A DNA stretch of 64,000 nt from Chitinophagaceae bacterium (GCA_023251255.1 JAHEZD010000029.1:1-64000), one strand, 5' to 3'. Positions 16,930 through 26,375 are shown, numbered from the stretch's first letter. The notes: generated by a model from the sequence alone, not told the origin. Numbers and translations are program-made.

Positions 16930-18792
16930 ATGGATAAGTTCATTGTTTCAGCAAGGAAATACCGCCCACAAAACTTCAATACGGTTGTGGGGCAATTGCA
17001 TATTACCACCACTTTAAAGAATGCCATCCGCAACAATCAATTGGCGCATGCTTTCCTGTTTTGTGGACCAAGGGGTGTGGGAAAGACCACCTGTGCAAGG
17101 ATCCTGGCCAAAACAATCAACTGCGAAAACAAGACCCCGGATGGTGAAGCCTGCAACACTTGCAACAGTTGCGTTTCCTTTGATTTGGGGTCCTCCATGA
17201 ACATCCATGAACTGGATGCGGCCAGCAATAACTCCGTTGATGATATCAGGAGCCTGGTGGAACAGGTGCGTTTTGCACCACAGGCCGGCAAGTACAAAGT
17301 ATATATTGTGGATGAGGTACACATGCTCAGTACCAGTGCCTTCAATGCATTCCTGAAAACATTGGAAGAGCCCCCATCCTATGCCATTTTTATTTTGGCC
17401 ACCACGGAGAAGCACAAGATACTGCCCACCATCCTGTCGCGCTGCCAGATTTTCGATTTCAAGCGCATCACTACCAATGATACGGTTGAACATTTGCAGG
17501 AAATAGTGGACAAGGAGGAAATAAAAACCGATAAGGCTTCATTGCAGATCATTGCACAAAAAAGCGAAGGCTGCATGAGGGATGCCCTGAGCATCCTGGA
17601 TAAAATTGTGAGCTTTACCAATGGTGAAGTGAATTATGCCAACACGCTTGAACACTTAAACATACTTGACCACGATTACTACTTCAAACTATTGGACAGT
17701 TCATTGCAGCAGGATATGGCCGGATCCATGCTGCTGTTTGACGAAATAAACAGGAAGGGCTTTGAAGGTGACCTTGTGCTGAACGGTTTTGCGGAATTCA
17801 TCAGGAACATCCTGGTTTGCAAGGATGCCCGTGCCGCCCAATTACTGGATGTGGTAGAAGGCATGCAGCCCAAATACCTGGCTACGGCTGCCAGTGCCAG
17901 TACTTCTTATTTGATAAGTGCCCTGAACATTTTGAACGAGGCTGAAATCAATTTCAAAATGGCCCGCAACAAGCGCCTGCATGTGGAGCTGACTTTAATA
18001 AAGCTCAACTTCCTCCAACAGGCCATTGAAATGTCCGTGAATGATGCAGGTGGCATTGTAAAAAAAAAACGGGTTGATGGTCCAGTAGCCATTCGTTTCA
18101 AGCCGGTGCCTTCTGTACAGATAAAAACGCAGCCCAAAGTGGCTACCGAAGCCAAGTTGTATGTTGAGGAGTCAAATAACAGGAATCACGTATCAAGTAC
18201 CCAGGCTCCAGCAGCCAGTATCCAACAGCCAGTATCCAGCAGCCAGCAGCCGGTATCCAACCTGCCTACTGAACAGTCAAGCATTCAGCATCCAACGTCC
18301 AACCCCAGAACCCAAACAACAACTTCCTCCGGTCCCAAAAAAAGCCTGCTCGACGTGCTACGTGAAAAAGCTGGCAATAGCTACAATGTTATAGCAGTGG
18401 AGGAAGCGGAAAATTTGGACATGGAGAAACTGCGTAAATGCTGGGAAGAATATATTGCCATCATGCAGCAGCAAGGAGGTAAAAACTCCACCATTGGTAC
18501 ATTCAAAATGGCCAAGCTGGATATTCTGGATGATATCTCCTTTAGGGTAACGGTAAACGCCTTTACCCAACAGAAATTTGTGGAGCAGGAAAAAATGATG
18601 CTGGCCGATCATATACAAACTGCTTTCAAGAACCGCACCATTACTTTCACCACCTTGGTGGAAGATATGGATGTGAAGGAGGACCTACCCATTCACCTGA
18701 CCTTGAACAGCCGCCAGAAATTTGAGCGGATGTCCGAACAGTACCCCATGTTGAAAGTATTGAGGGACAAATTGAAATTGTCTATTGAGTAA
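16930..18792 (+). CDS. dnaX: DNA polymerase III subunits gamma/tau
   Basis: Clamp-loader ATPase of the replisome, 620 residues from the ATG at 16930 (MDKFIVSARKYRPQNF). The AAA+ module shows Walker A GPRGVGKTT, a zinc module with CNTCNSC, Walker B DEVHML and sensor-1 and SRC motifs. The lid and collar follow to about residue 390. A low-complexity Ser/Gln/Pro linker at about residues 426-458 is encoded by short degenerate DNA repeats, and the C-terminal tau-like domain ends LRDKLKLSIE. The longer frame from 16828 runs into intergenic DNA and is not preferred. No obvious frameshift slippage site was recognised. Confidence 0.97.
   Translation: MDKFIVSARKYRPQNFNTVVGQLHITTTLKNAIRNNQLAHAFLFCGPRGVGKTTCARILAKTINCENKTPDGEACNTCNSCVSFDLGSSMNIHELDAASNNSVDDIRSLVEQVRFAPQAGKYKVYIVDEVHMLSTSAFNAFLKTLEEPPSYAIFILATTEKHKILPTILSRCQIFDFKRITTNDTVEHLQEIVDKEEIKTDKASLQIIAQKSEGCMRDALSILDKIVSFTNGEVNYANTLEHLNILDHDYYFKLLDSSLQQDMAGSMLLFDEINRKGFEGDLVLNGFAEFIRNILVCKDARAAQLLDVVEGMQPKYLATAASASTSYLISALNILNEAEINFKMARNKRLHVELTLIKLNFLQQAIEMSVNDAGGIVKKKRVDGPVAIRFKPVPSVQIKTQPKVATEAKLYVEESNNRNHVSSTQAPAASIQQPVSSSQQPVSNLPTEQSSIQHPTSNPRTQTTTSSGPKKSLLDVLREKAGNSYNVIAVEEAENLDMEKLRKCWEEYIAIMQQQGGKNSTIGTFKMAKLDILDDISFRVTVNAFTQQKFVEQEKMMLADHIQTAFKNRTITFTTLVEDMDVKEDLPIHLTLNSRQKFERMSEQYPMLKVLRDKLKLSIE
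18205..18305 (+). repeat. Degenerate CCAGTATCCAGC-type repeats inside dnaX
   Basis: Words such as CAGCCAGTATCCAACAG, CCAGTATCCAGCAG and CAGCATCCAACGTCC are repeated with variation. They resemble the intergenic CAATCAACATCCAACCTCC sequence near 8031 and encode the unstructured linker between the AAA+ and tau-like parts. Confidence 0.6.
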
Positions 18793-18860
18793 GTTGAACG
18801 GACCCGCAACCCACCAGGCTTCATGATTAGAATACTTGCAAGAATTGTTGCCGCTTCTTT

Positions 18861-18912
18861 TGTTACCTATTTTTTTGTTACATTTTAAAATGTAACATTT
18901 TTGTTGGTAACA
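18861..18912. repeat. Nested double palindrome, copy B (between convergent genes)
   Basis: Outer arms TGTTACC (18861-18867) and GGTAACA (18906-18912); inner arms TGTTACATTTT and AAAATGTAACA meet at 18886/18887 as a perfect 22-bp palindrome. It lies between the convergent dnaX and RluA-like genes and could end both transcripts. Confidence 0.75.
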
Positions 18913-18970
18913 TTTTCTTCAAGCGTTCCTGCTGCCCTGTTTTATATTGGTTGTTAGAAGCTGCCTATCA

Positions 18971-19678
18971 TTATGCATTCTTCCTCAACTGTTGCAGTAG
19001 GGCCCGCATATCCTTTGGAGGTTCGGCTTCCAAGGAAAACGTCTCCCCGTTGAAATCGAATTTCAATTTCCACGAATGGAGACCGAGCCTGCCAAGCATG
19101 GGCCTTTCATCATCGTCATGTTTGGAGAGCTTGAACCTTTTTTTGATGGAGGAAAGCATTACCGGTTTGCCATCACCGTAAAATTCATCACAGGCAATAC
19201 TGTTGCCTATATGCTTCATGTGTACACGTATCTGGTGTGTGCGCCCTGTATGTATCCTGAACTGCACCCACGAAAACTGCTTGAAACTTTCCAGCACTTC
19301 ATAATCGGTAATGGAATCCTTGCCCTTTGCATGGATGACCATGGTGCCATTGTCCGCAGGGTGCTGCATAATGGGCGCATCAATGGTTCCGGAGGGGTTG
19401 ACCAAACTGCCATTTACCAGCCCGAGGTAATATTTTTCCACTTCCCGATGTTCAAATAATTGGGAAAGTGTTTTATGGGTTTCCTCATCCTTGGCAAAAA
19501 CAATCAGGCCGCTGGTGCCCTTGTCCAAACGGTGAACCGTATAAATATGGCCATAGCGCTGCAGCAGCATATCCTTTAGGGAAGGTTCAGACTGCTTCCT
19601 GTCCGGTACGCTTAACAGGCCAGAAGGCTTGTTGATGGCTATAAAAAAATCGTTCTCGAAAACTATATCCAATTTCAT
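18971..19678 (-). CDS. RluA-family pseudouridine synthase
   Basis: RNA pseudouridine synthase of 235 residues. The catalytic Asp lies in the HRLDKGTSGL motif, preceded by INKPSGLLS and followed by HTGRTHQIRVHM, all typical of the RluA/RluC/RsuA-RluA superfamily. It has no S4 domain, so it is closest to the short RluA/YqcB type; the target (23S rRNA or tRNA) cannot be assigned. It lies 15 bp downstream of an unknown gene on the same strand, which follows an RluB-like synthase, so two pseudouridine synthases are probably co-transcribed. Confidence 0.9.
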   Translation of the reverse strand: MKLDIVFENDFFIAINKPSGLLSVPDRKQSEPSLKDMLLQRYGHIYTVHRLDKGTSGLIVFAKDEETHKTLSQLFEHREVEKYYLGLVNGSLVNPSGTIDAPIMQHPADNGTMVIHAKGKDSITDYEVLESFKQFSWVQFRIHTGRTHQIRVHMKHIGNSIACDEFYGDGKPVMLSSIKKRFKLSKHDDDERPMLGRLGLHSWKLKFDFNGETFSLEAEPPKDMRALLQQLRKNA

Positions 19679-19693
19679 GTTGTGGCTTATTTA

Positions 19694-20119
19694 TCAATAG
19701 TGAAACTCCTCACATAATTGACTGTACGGAATAGCTTTAATTTTTTGCAGGATATCTTCTTCAATTGGGAACATAAACTGTTTCTGAAACCATATGAGCC
19801 CTAATTCTGAAAAGTCCTTAGTTGGCTCCTTAAAAGTGGAATATGATTTGACTTTTACGATACAGCCTACATCAGGCAGTTTTGCAGGTTCTCCAAATGG
19901 ATAATGTCCTTTATATTCGATAGGCTCCTGAATTGGTTCAATAAGGTAAACTGCATTTAATTGGCAGAACTCCTTAGCATGCGCTTTTATTTCAATCAAG
20001 GTTTGATCATTTATTCGTCTTGTAGGTAAGCCTTCCAATAATCCATCATAGACAAGCCATTGTTTGATCTCGATTATATCAACCACATGGTCGCCTTCTA
20101 CAATTAATTTATCCTTCAT
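19694..20119 (-). CDS. Hypothetical protein between two pseudouridine synthase genes
   Basis: I do not recognise this 141-residue protein. It is cytoplasmic, acidic and without membrane segments. It starts MKDKLIVEGDHVVDIIEIK and contains a tract rich in Pro, Glu and Tyr (LIEPIQEPIEYKGHYPFGEP). It lies 19 bp after the RluB-like gene and 15 bp before the RluA-like gene, so it is very likely co-transcribed with them. The lower GC content than its neighbours could mean an inserted gene. A link to RNA modification is suggested only by position. Confidence 0.6.
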   Translation of the reverse strand: MKDKLIVEGDHVVDIIEIKQWLVYDGLLEGLPTRRINDQTLIEIKAHAKEFCQLNAVYLIEPIQEPIEYKGHYPFGEPAKLPDVGCIVKVKSYSTFKEPTKDFSELGLIWFQKQFMFPIEEDILQKIKAIPYSQLCEEFHY

Positions 20120-20138
20120 TAAAATTCAGTGTAATAGG

Positions 20139-21359
20139 TTAGTCTTCTGCTTCCTTGAACTTATTGCTGGTACTGGCATTTTTGGCAGCGCCTTTTTTAA
20201 TGAAGCTCTGGTTCATGAATTTCAGGAGCCTCACTTCCTTTTCGTTCAGCATGCGCCATTTGCCCCTGTCCACATTTTTCTTGGTCAGGTTGGCAAACAT
20301 CACCCTGTCCAGTCCGCGCACATCGTAGCCCAAGTGTTCAAAGATGCGCCTTACAATCCTGTTCTTGCCGCTGTGTATTTCAATACCAATGAGGCTCTTG
20401 TCTTTCTGGTCTATATAGGCCACCGCATCCGGCTGAATGAAGCCGTCTTCCAGTGTCAGGCCATCTGCAATGGCTTCAATATCCTTCTTGGTAACCACTT
20501 TGTCCAGCTTCACTTCATAGATCTTCTTGATTTCAAAGGAAGGGTGGGTAAGCTTCTGGGCCAGTTCGCCATCATTGGTCATTAACAGTACACCGGTGGT
20601 ATTCCTGTCCAGCCTACCAACAGGATAGATCCGCTCAGGAGTGGCACCCTTCACTAGATCAAGAATGGTTTTCCTTCCTTCTGGGTCCTTGGAAGTGGTG
20701 ATATAATCCTTGGGCTTGTTCACCAATAAATAAACCAGGTTGCGTTGGGGGAATACTTTGGTGCCTTTTACTTTCACATCTTCATTGCCAAACACCTTAA
20801 AGCCGGGTTCAAAAATTTTGTCGCCATTTACGGTAACCAACCCTTGCTTGATCATTTCGGCGGCTTCACGCCTGCCGCAGATACCGCAATGCGCCACAAA
20901 TTTGTTCAGTGGCATCTGCTCGTTCTGGGCCTTGGTCTTTACTTTTAAATCCAATTGTTTTTTAGGAGGCTCATCGGTAGCTGCTGCCACATGCTTATGT
21001 TCAAACCTTGGGCGGGGTGCTTCAATCCTTGCACGGACCTCATTGCCATCCTTGTCAAATCTTTTGGGAGCAATCGATTTTTTGATGGGTTCGGCCGGTT
21101 TGGCCTTATCAAATTTCTTCGGGGAAAACGCTTTGGGGGCGTCGAATTTTTTATTGCCTTTTTTTACTTCAAACTTCCTGCTTGCTTTGGGTTCCTCACT
21201 AACAATACCCAGTTGCTTTTCCTTTTTCTTCCTGCGGAGTTCCTCGCCTAAAGCCCTGGCGTCGGCCTTGGCTTTCCGTTTTTCCACACGCATCATTTCT
21301 TTCAGTGCGGCCCCTTTGGGTTCCTTGTTGATAAACTTGTCAAATGCTTTATTGCTCAT
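20139..21359 (-). CDS. RluB/RsuA-family pseudouridine synthase with long basic N-terminal extension
   Basis: Pseudouridine synthase acting on rRNA (RluB/RluE/RsuA group). The S4 RNA-binding domain begins at MPLNKFVAHCGICGRREAAE, and the catalytic Asp is in VGRLDRNTTGVLL. The first 150 or so residues are Lys/Arg/Ala-rich (KRKAKADARALGEELRRKKK) and probably disordered, giving 406 residues in all. The start at 21359 (MSNKAFDKF) is chosen because a longer frame to 21554 runs into the tandem repeat array. This is the first gene of a three-gene unit with the unknown and RluA-like genes. Confidence 0.9.
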   Translation of the reverse strand: MSNKAFDKFINKEPKGAALKEMMRVEKRKAKADARALGEELRRKKKEKQLGIVSEEPKASRKFEVKKGNKKFDAPKAFSPKKFDKAKPAEPIKKSIAPKRFDKDGNEVRARIEAPRPRFEHKHVAAATDEPPKKQLDLKVKTKAQNEQMPLNKFVAHCGICGRREAAEMIKQGLVTVNGDKIFEPGFKVFGNEDVKVKGTKVFPQRNLVYLLVNKPKDYITTSKDPEGRKTILDLVKGATPERIYPVGRLDRNTTGVLLMTNDGELAQKLTHPSFEIKKIYEVKLDKVVTKKDIEAIADGLTLEDGFIQPDAVAYIDQKDKSLIGIEIHSGKNRIVRRIFEHLGYDVRGLDRVMFANLTKKNVDRGKWRMLNEKEVRLLKFMNQSFIKKGAAKNASTSNKFKEAED

Positions 21360-21471
21360 ATAATTTGGTTTGCCGTTTTGCAACGGGAACGGCGAAAGTA
21401 ACAAAACATTTGCGGAGTGCGGGTTTACCCATAAAATGTTCCGAAGGAACAGGGGAATTAAAGATAACAAC

Positions 21472-21875
21472 AGGGTACCAAACTGCTTTCGTTCCGCTAG
21501 GAATATCTTCTGGTAAATATTCCCCAAAAAGCATTTTTGATAATAGGACAACAAATTGCTTTCGTTCCGCTAGGAACATCTTCCGGTAAATATTCCCCAA
21601 AAAACATTTTTGACAATAGGGTACCAAATTGCTTTCGTTCCGCTAGGAACATCTTCCGGTAAATATTCCCCAAAAAACATTTTTGACAATAGGGTACCAA
21701 ATTGCTTTCGCTCCGCTAGGAACGTCTTCCGGTAAATATTCCCCAAAAAACATTTTTGATAATAGGACAACAAATTGCTTTCGTTCCGCTAGGAACATCT
21801 TCCGGTAAATATCCCCAAAAAACATTTTTGACAATAGGGTACCAAATTGCTTTCGTTCCGCTAGGAACGTCTTGT
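21472..21875. repeat. 73-bp tandem repeat array, about 5.5 units
   Basis: The word TGCTTTCGTTCCGCTAGGAA starts at 21484, 21557, 21630, 21703, 21776 and 21848, giving periods of 73, 73, 73, 73 and 72 bp. Each unit holds a GTTCC-GCTA-GGAAC palindrome and the stretch ATATTCCCCAAAAAACATTTTTGA. Related solo palindromes flank it at 21438-21450 and 21903-21919. It lies in the divergent gap between the RluB-like gene and mfd. Reading frames within it arise from the repeat. Confidence 0.9.
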
Positions 21876-22018
21876 GGGTAGAACCCGGTCCCGATAAGGT
21901 TTACGTTCCGTAGGAACGTTTTGTGCTAGTAAGCAGTAAACCCAATTAATAAATAGCGTTCGAAACCCAGCTACCAAACAATAAACATTGCTGCATCCGT
22001 ATTGTCTCCAGCATAAAC

Positions 22019-22026
22019 TATATTTG
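22019..22026 (+). promoter_or_regulatory. Candidate -7 element of the mfd promoter
   Basis: TATATTTG matches TAnnTTTG exactly and ends 10 bp before the mfd ATG. No TTG lies at the usual spacing, so only half of the consensus is present. Confidence 0.35.
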
Positions 22027-22036
22027 CACCCTTCGT

Positions 22037-25000
22037 ATGAACCTGAGTGTATTGCTGGAACAGTATAAAAACAACCCCCGCCTTTTTCAATTGGCGGACA
22101 GGCTACTATTTGCCGATTCCCAAAAAATCTACCTGAAGAACCTACAGGGCAGTAGCGCAGAGTTCGTGGTAAGCAGTATTTTCTCCCATGAAAAAACACA
22201 GGGACTCAACCATCTGGTAGTACTGAATGATGCCGAGGAAGCAGCTTACTTCCATAATACGGTGGAGAACCTCACCTCAGCATTGGACCTTTTTTATTTC
22301 CCTTCCTCCTTTAAGAACAGGAAAAATTTCCGGTTGCTCAATTCATCACATGTGATGCTGAGAACGGAAATGCTCACCAAGCTTTCTGCTGGCGGCAATA
22401 AAAAGATCATCGTCACGCATCCCGAAGCATTGTTTGAAAAAGTGGTGCTCCCAAAAACATTGGCTGGCAATATCATCAGCATCAAAACCAATGATACCAT
22501 CAGTCTGGATGGCCTGATGGAGCTATTTGTGATGTACGGCTTTGAAAGAACCGATTTTGTGTATGAACCCGGACAGTTTGCCTTACGCGGGGGCATCCTG
22601 GATATTTATTCCTTTGGCAATGAGAAACCTTATAGGGTGGAGCTATTTGGCAATGAAGTGGACAGCATCAGGATCTTCGACCCGGAAACACAGTTGAGCG
22701 AACGCAAGCTGATGCAGGTTTCCATCATACCCAATGTGGAAACCCAATTTGATACAGGAGAGAAAGTGACCTTGATGGAGTTCCTCCCTGAAAACACGAT
22801 TGTGTGGTTGAAGGATTGGGACGTAATCAAGGAAAAGATTGAGGTACAGGAAGAGGACCTGGGGCTGTATTTGGAACGTTCATCCGTCATTGGCCACCAG
22901 CACAATGAAGAAGAAACAGATGAGGATGATACAAAGATCCTAAAGGATGTGAAACTGGAAGATTTTGTTCCTTCAGCAACCATTGAAAGGCAGGTCCTGC
23001 AAAGGCATGTGGTTGAATTTGGTTTCAAACCACATTTTGCTGGTCATGAAATTGAGTTCAAGACAAAGGTGCAGCCAGCGTTCAACCGCCAGTTCGATTT
23101 GCTCATAAAGGACCTGACTGCACATGAAAATGCAGGTTATAACTTATTTGTTTTTGCCGACCAAGCGAAGCAATTGGAAAGGCTGCACAGCATTTTCAAG
23201 GACCTGAACACCGAAATCAGTTTCGTTCCCATTGCCACAAGTATCCATGAAGGTTTTATTGATGAAGACCTTAAAGTGGTTTGCTATACCGACCATCAAA
23301 TCTTCCAACGTTACCATAAGTACAAGGTAAAGCAGGCCTACAATAAAAACAAGGCACTTACTTTAAAAACATTGCGTGACCTGCAACCCGGAGACTTTGT
23401 GACGCATATTGACCATGGCGTTGGCCGTTACAGTGGCCTGCAGAAAATTGAAGTGGCTGGCAGGATGCAGGAAGCGGTAAGGATCATTTACAAGGACAGT
23501 GATATTCTATATGTGAACATCAACTCCCTGCACAAGATTTCAAAGTTTACTGGCAAAGATGGCAGTGAGCCCAAAATCAATAAGCTGGGCAGTGATGTTT
23601 GGAACAAGCTCAAGGAAAAGACCAAAACAAAGGTCAAGGAAATTGCTTTTGACCTGATTAAACTATATGCCCAGCGAAAGGCACAGCAAGGGTTTGCCCA
23701 TAGTCCTGACAACTATATGCAAACGGAACTGGAGGCGAGCTTTATTTATGAGGATACGCCGGACCAAAGCAAGGCCACTGCCGATGTGAAGAAGGATATG
23801 GAAAGTGAAAGCCCCATGGACAGGCTTGTTTGTGGTGATGTGGGCTTTGGCAAAACAGAGATTGCCATACGTGCTGCATTCAAAACTTGTTGCGATGGCA
23901 AACAGGCTGCTGTACTGGTGCCAACTACCATTTTGGCTTACCAACATTACCAAACATTCAAGGAGCGTTTCAAGGACTTTCCTGTAACGGTGGATTATAT
24001 CAACCGTTTCAAATCAACCAAGGAGAAGAAAGAAACATTGGCCAAATTAGCAGAAGGCAAAGTGGATATCATTGTGGGCACCCACGGTTTGCTGGGCAAG
24101 GATACCAAGTTCAAGAATTTGGGCCTGATGGTGATTGACGAGGAGCAGAAATTTGGTGTGGCCCATAAGGAGAAATTGAAGCTGCTGAAAACCAATGTGG
24201 ACAGCTTAACGCTAACGGCCACACCCATTCCAAGAACATTGCAGTTCAGCCTAATGGGTGCAAGGGACCTGAGCATCATGAACACGCCACCACCCAATAG
24301 GCAACCCATACAAACAGAAGTACATGTGTTCAATGACGAATTCATCCGGGATGCCATCTATTTTGAAACGGAACGTGGCGGCCAGGTTTTCTTCATACAC
24401 AACCGTGTAATGGGCCTACCGGAAATGGCTGCATTGATACAGAGTGTTTGCCCCGATCTGTCCATTTCCTATGCCCATGGACAAATGGAAGGTGACCAGT
24501 TGGAAGAAAGGATACTGGAGTTTATTGATAGGAAATACGATGTACTTGTTTGTACCAATATTGTGGAGAGTGGTGTGGACATTCCGAATGTGAATACCAT
24601 CATCATCAACAATGCCCATCATTTTGGGTTGAGTGACCTGCACCAGTTGCGGGGCCGTGTGGGAAGGAGCAACAAAAAGGCATTCTGTTACCTGCTTGCG
24701 CCAATGAGCACATTGCCAACGGACAGCAGGAAACGTTTGCAGACATTGGAACAGTTCAGTGATCTGGGAAGTGGTTTCCAAATTGCCATGCGTGACCTGG
24801 ACATTCGTGGTGCAGGCAATATGTTGGGCGGGGAGCAAAGTGGCTTCATGGCGGAGATTGGTTTTGAAATGTACCAGAAGATCCTGGAGGAAGCCATCCG
24901 CGAACTGAAACGCACTTCGTTCAAGGACCTGTTCAAGGATGAGATAAGCAAGCAAGATGATTTTGTAAGCGACTGTACCATTGACACGGACCTGGAAATA

Positions 25001-25438
25001 CTGATCCCGGATAGTTATGTGGAGAGCATTACGGAGCGCTTATCCTTGTACACAAGATTGGACAATTGCGAAAAGGAGGAAGAACTGCAAACTTTCCATG
25101 CGGAAATGATTGACCGGTTTGGACCGATACCGCCCCAGGTGGAAGATCTGTTTACTACGGTCCGTTGCCGCAAACTGGCAGTGGAACTTGGTTTTGAGAA
25201 AATGAGCCTGAAAGAAAACATCATGCGCTGCTACTTCGTAAACAAAAACGATAGCCCTTATTTCGAGAGCGATATTTTCAAGAATGTACTTTCCTACTTA
25301 CAAACAGGTACCAATAAAGCAAGGTTGAAACAGGTGGCCAAGAATTTCCTACTGGTTGTTGACGACATAAAAGGCATGAAAGAAATGGAAACATTCCTGG
25401 AGCGGATGCACAAAGCAACCATTAAGGCAAGGATATAA
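22037..25438 (+). CDS. mfd: Transcription-repair coupling factor Mfd
   Basis: ATP-dependent translocase that removes stalled RNA polymerase and recruits UvrA. It has 1133 residues. The N-terminal UvrB-like region includes YEPGQFALRGGILDIYSF; the RNA-polymerase-interacting domain begins at LQPGDFVTHIDHGVGRY; the motor shows Walker A GDVGFGKTE near residue 601, DEEQ near 699 and TATPIPRTL; motif VI region is HQLRGRVGRS. The C-terminal UvrA-interaction domain is complete. A TATATTTG box lies just upstream. It is divergent from the RluB-like unit across the tandem repeat array. Confidence 0.98.
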   Translation: MNLSVLLEQYKNNPRLFQLADRLLFADSQKIYLKNLQGSSAEFVVSSIFSHEKTQGLNHLVVLNDAEEAAYFHNTVENLTSALDLFYFPSSFKNRKNFRLLNSSHVMLRTEMLTKLSAGGNKKIIVTHPEALFEKVVLPKTLAGNIISIKTNDTISLDGLMELFVMYGFERTDFVYEPGQFALRGGILDIYSFGNEKPYRVELFGNEVDSIRIFDPETQLSERKLMQVSIIPNVETQFDTGEKVTLMEFLPENTIVWLKDWDVIKEKIEVQEEDLGLYLERSSVIGHQHNEEETDEDDTKILKDVKLEDFVPSATIERQVLQRHVVEFGFKPHFAGHEIEFKTKVQPAFNRQFDLLIKDLTAHENAGYNLFVFADQAKQLERLHSIFKDLNTEISFVPIATSIHEGFIDEDLKVVCYTDHQIFQRYHKYKVKQAYNKNKALTLKTLRDLQPGDFVTHIDHGVGRYSGLQKIEVAGRMQEAVRIIYKDSDILYVNINSLHKISKFTGKDGSEPKINKLGSDVWNKLKEKTKTKVKEIAFDLIKLYAQRKAQQGFAHSPDNYMQTELEASFIYEDTPDQSKATADVKKDMESESPMDRLVCGDVGFGKTEIAIRAAFKTCCDGKQAAVLVPTTILAYQHYQTFKERFKDFPVTVDYINRFKSTKEKKETLAKLAEGKVDIIVGTHGLLGKDTKFKNLGLMVIDEEQKFGVAHKEKLKLLKTNVDSLTLTATPIPRTLQFSLMGARDLSIMNTPPPNRQPIQTEVHVFNDEFIRDAIYFETERGGQVFFIHNRVMGLPEMAALIQSVCPDLSISYAHGQMEGDQLEERILEFIDRKYDVLVCTNIVESGVDIPNVNTIIINNAHHFGLSDLHQLRGRVGRSNKKAFCYLLAPMSTLPTDSRKRLQTLEQFSDLGSGFQIAMRDLDIRGAGNMLGGEQSGFMAEIGFEMYQKILEEAIRELKRTSFKDLFKDEISKQDDFVSDCTIDTDLEILIPDSYVESITERLSLYTRLDNCEKEEELQTFHAEMIDRFGPIPPQVEDLFTTVRCRKLAVELGFEKMSLKENIMRCYFVNKNDSPYFESDIFKNVLSYLQTGTNKARLKQVAKNFLLVVDDIKGMKEMETFLERMHKATIKARI

Positions 25439-25582
25439 ATGCTATTCCATTCAAATAACATCTCAGCACACCCCCACTTACTCTCCTATCAGTTTTAAAC
25501 TCACATGAACATGCTATTTTATTGGCATTGTTATTGAATATCCCTGCAAAATAATTTCACATACACTCTTAAAACAAAATTC

Positions 25583-26242
25583 ATGAAAAAGGGAGCACTA
25601 CTCTATTCAAGCTTCGTTGTATTATTGGCAAGTTGCAGTTCAGGTAAACAGTTCACCACAAAAGATGATGACATCAACAAAGTAAAAACCGTAGCGGTAC
25701 TACCAGTACAGGTGGTTTTTACTGGCAACCTGCCAGCAAAAATAACTACTGAAATGGCAGACAGTTTAGCACAGGTTCAAGGTTATTCCTTTCAACAATC
25801 ATTGCATGCAAACCTTATCCGTTTCAGTGGAGGAAAGAACAAGATAGCAGGTGTAGGCTTTCAAAGCGCAGATAAGACCAATGGCCTTCTATTGAAAAAC
25901 CATATTACCCCAAAGGATGCTTACACCAAAGACCCCGATGAATTAGCTAAATTGTTGCAAGTGGATGCTGTGGTAAAGATGAGCGTTACCAGCAATAGAA
26001 TCATGAGCGACCTGGCTTCAATGGGTGTAAGTACCCTACGCAATATTTTATGGATGGGATCCAATACCATACCTACTGGCATGTCAAACAAAACAGCCGA
26101 TGTACATGCCAATTGTGTATTGATCCATGATGGAAAGGACCTTTGGAGCGCCCAGTATGATAGGCCTACCGATTGGAACACTTCCGTGAATGATGTAGTT
26201 GAAAGGGTCACGACCAAAATGGGCAAGGGATTTCCTTACTAA
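25583..26242 (+). CDS. Lipoprotein of unknown function
   Basis: A 219-residue lipoprotein: the signal peptide MKKGALLYSSFVVLLASC ends in a lipobox with Cys at 18, followed by SSGK. The mature part starts VKTVAVLPVQVVFTGNLP and contains DELAKLLQVDAVVKMSVTSN, a strand-helix pattern reminiscent of lipoproteins with a TolB-N-like or CsgG-like nucleotide-free fold, but no family is assigned. The surface could be periplasmic or outer membrane. It is followed by a strong bidirectional hairpin and has no operon partner. Confidence 0.75.
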   Translation: MKKGALLYSSFVVLLASCSSGKQFTTKDDDINKVKTVAVLPVQVVFTGNLPAKITTEMADSLAQVQGYSFQQSLHANLIRFSGGKNKIAGVGFQSADKTNGLLLKNHITPKDAYTKDPDELAKLLQVDAVVKMSVTSNRIMSDLASMGVSTLRNILWMGSNTIPTGMSNKTADVHANCVLIHDGKDLWSAQYDRPTDWNTSVNDVVERVTTKMGKGFPY

Positions 26243-26324
26243 AAATAATTGACCATCGGATGAAAGAAAGTATGCCAGCGCCAAATGCTCATTACTTTCC
26301 TTCGTCTAATGGTCAGTAAAAAAC

Positions 26325-26357
26325 AAAAACCTGTGAAACAGCTTCACAGGTTTTTTT
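26325..26357. terminator. Bidirectional rho-independent terminator
   Basis: AACCTGTGAA pairs with TTCACAGGTT around ACAGC, with A-rich DNA on the left and a run of T on the right. It lies between the lipoprotein gene (+) and the small gene at 26376-26582 (-) and can end both. Confidence 0.85.
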
Positions 26358-26375
26358 ACATTAAGCGCTTCTTGA

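Noticed and set aside
21360-21554. N-terminal extension of the RluB-like protein starting inside the tandem array
   Set aside because: The added residues come from the 73-bp repeat read in one frame and intergenic DNA; the family-like start MSNKAFDKF at 21359 is a better choice.
21497-21834. Overlapping short reading frames of 60-90 codons with similar sequence (FLGNIYRKMFLAERKQF) in the tandem array
   Set aside because: They are the same repeat read in successive frames, since 73 is not a multiple of three; no sign of translation.
21472-21875. CRISPR array
   Set aside because: The units are identical along their whole 73 bp with no variable spacers and no cas genes are in the window.
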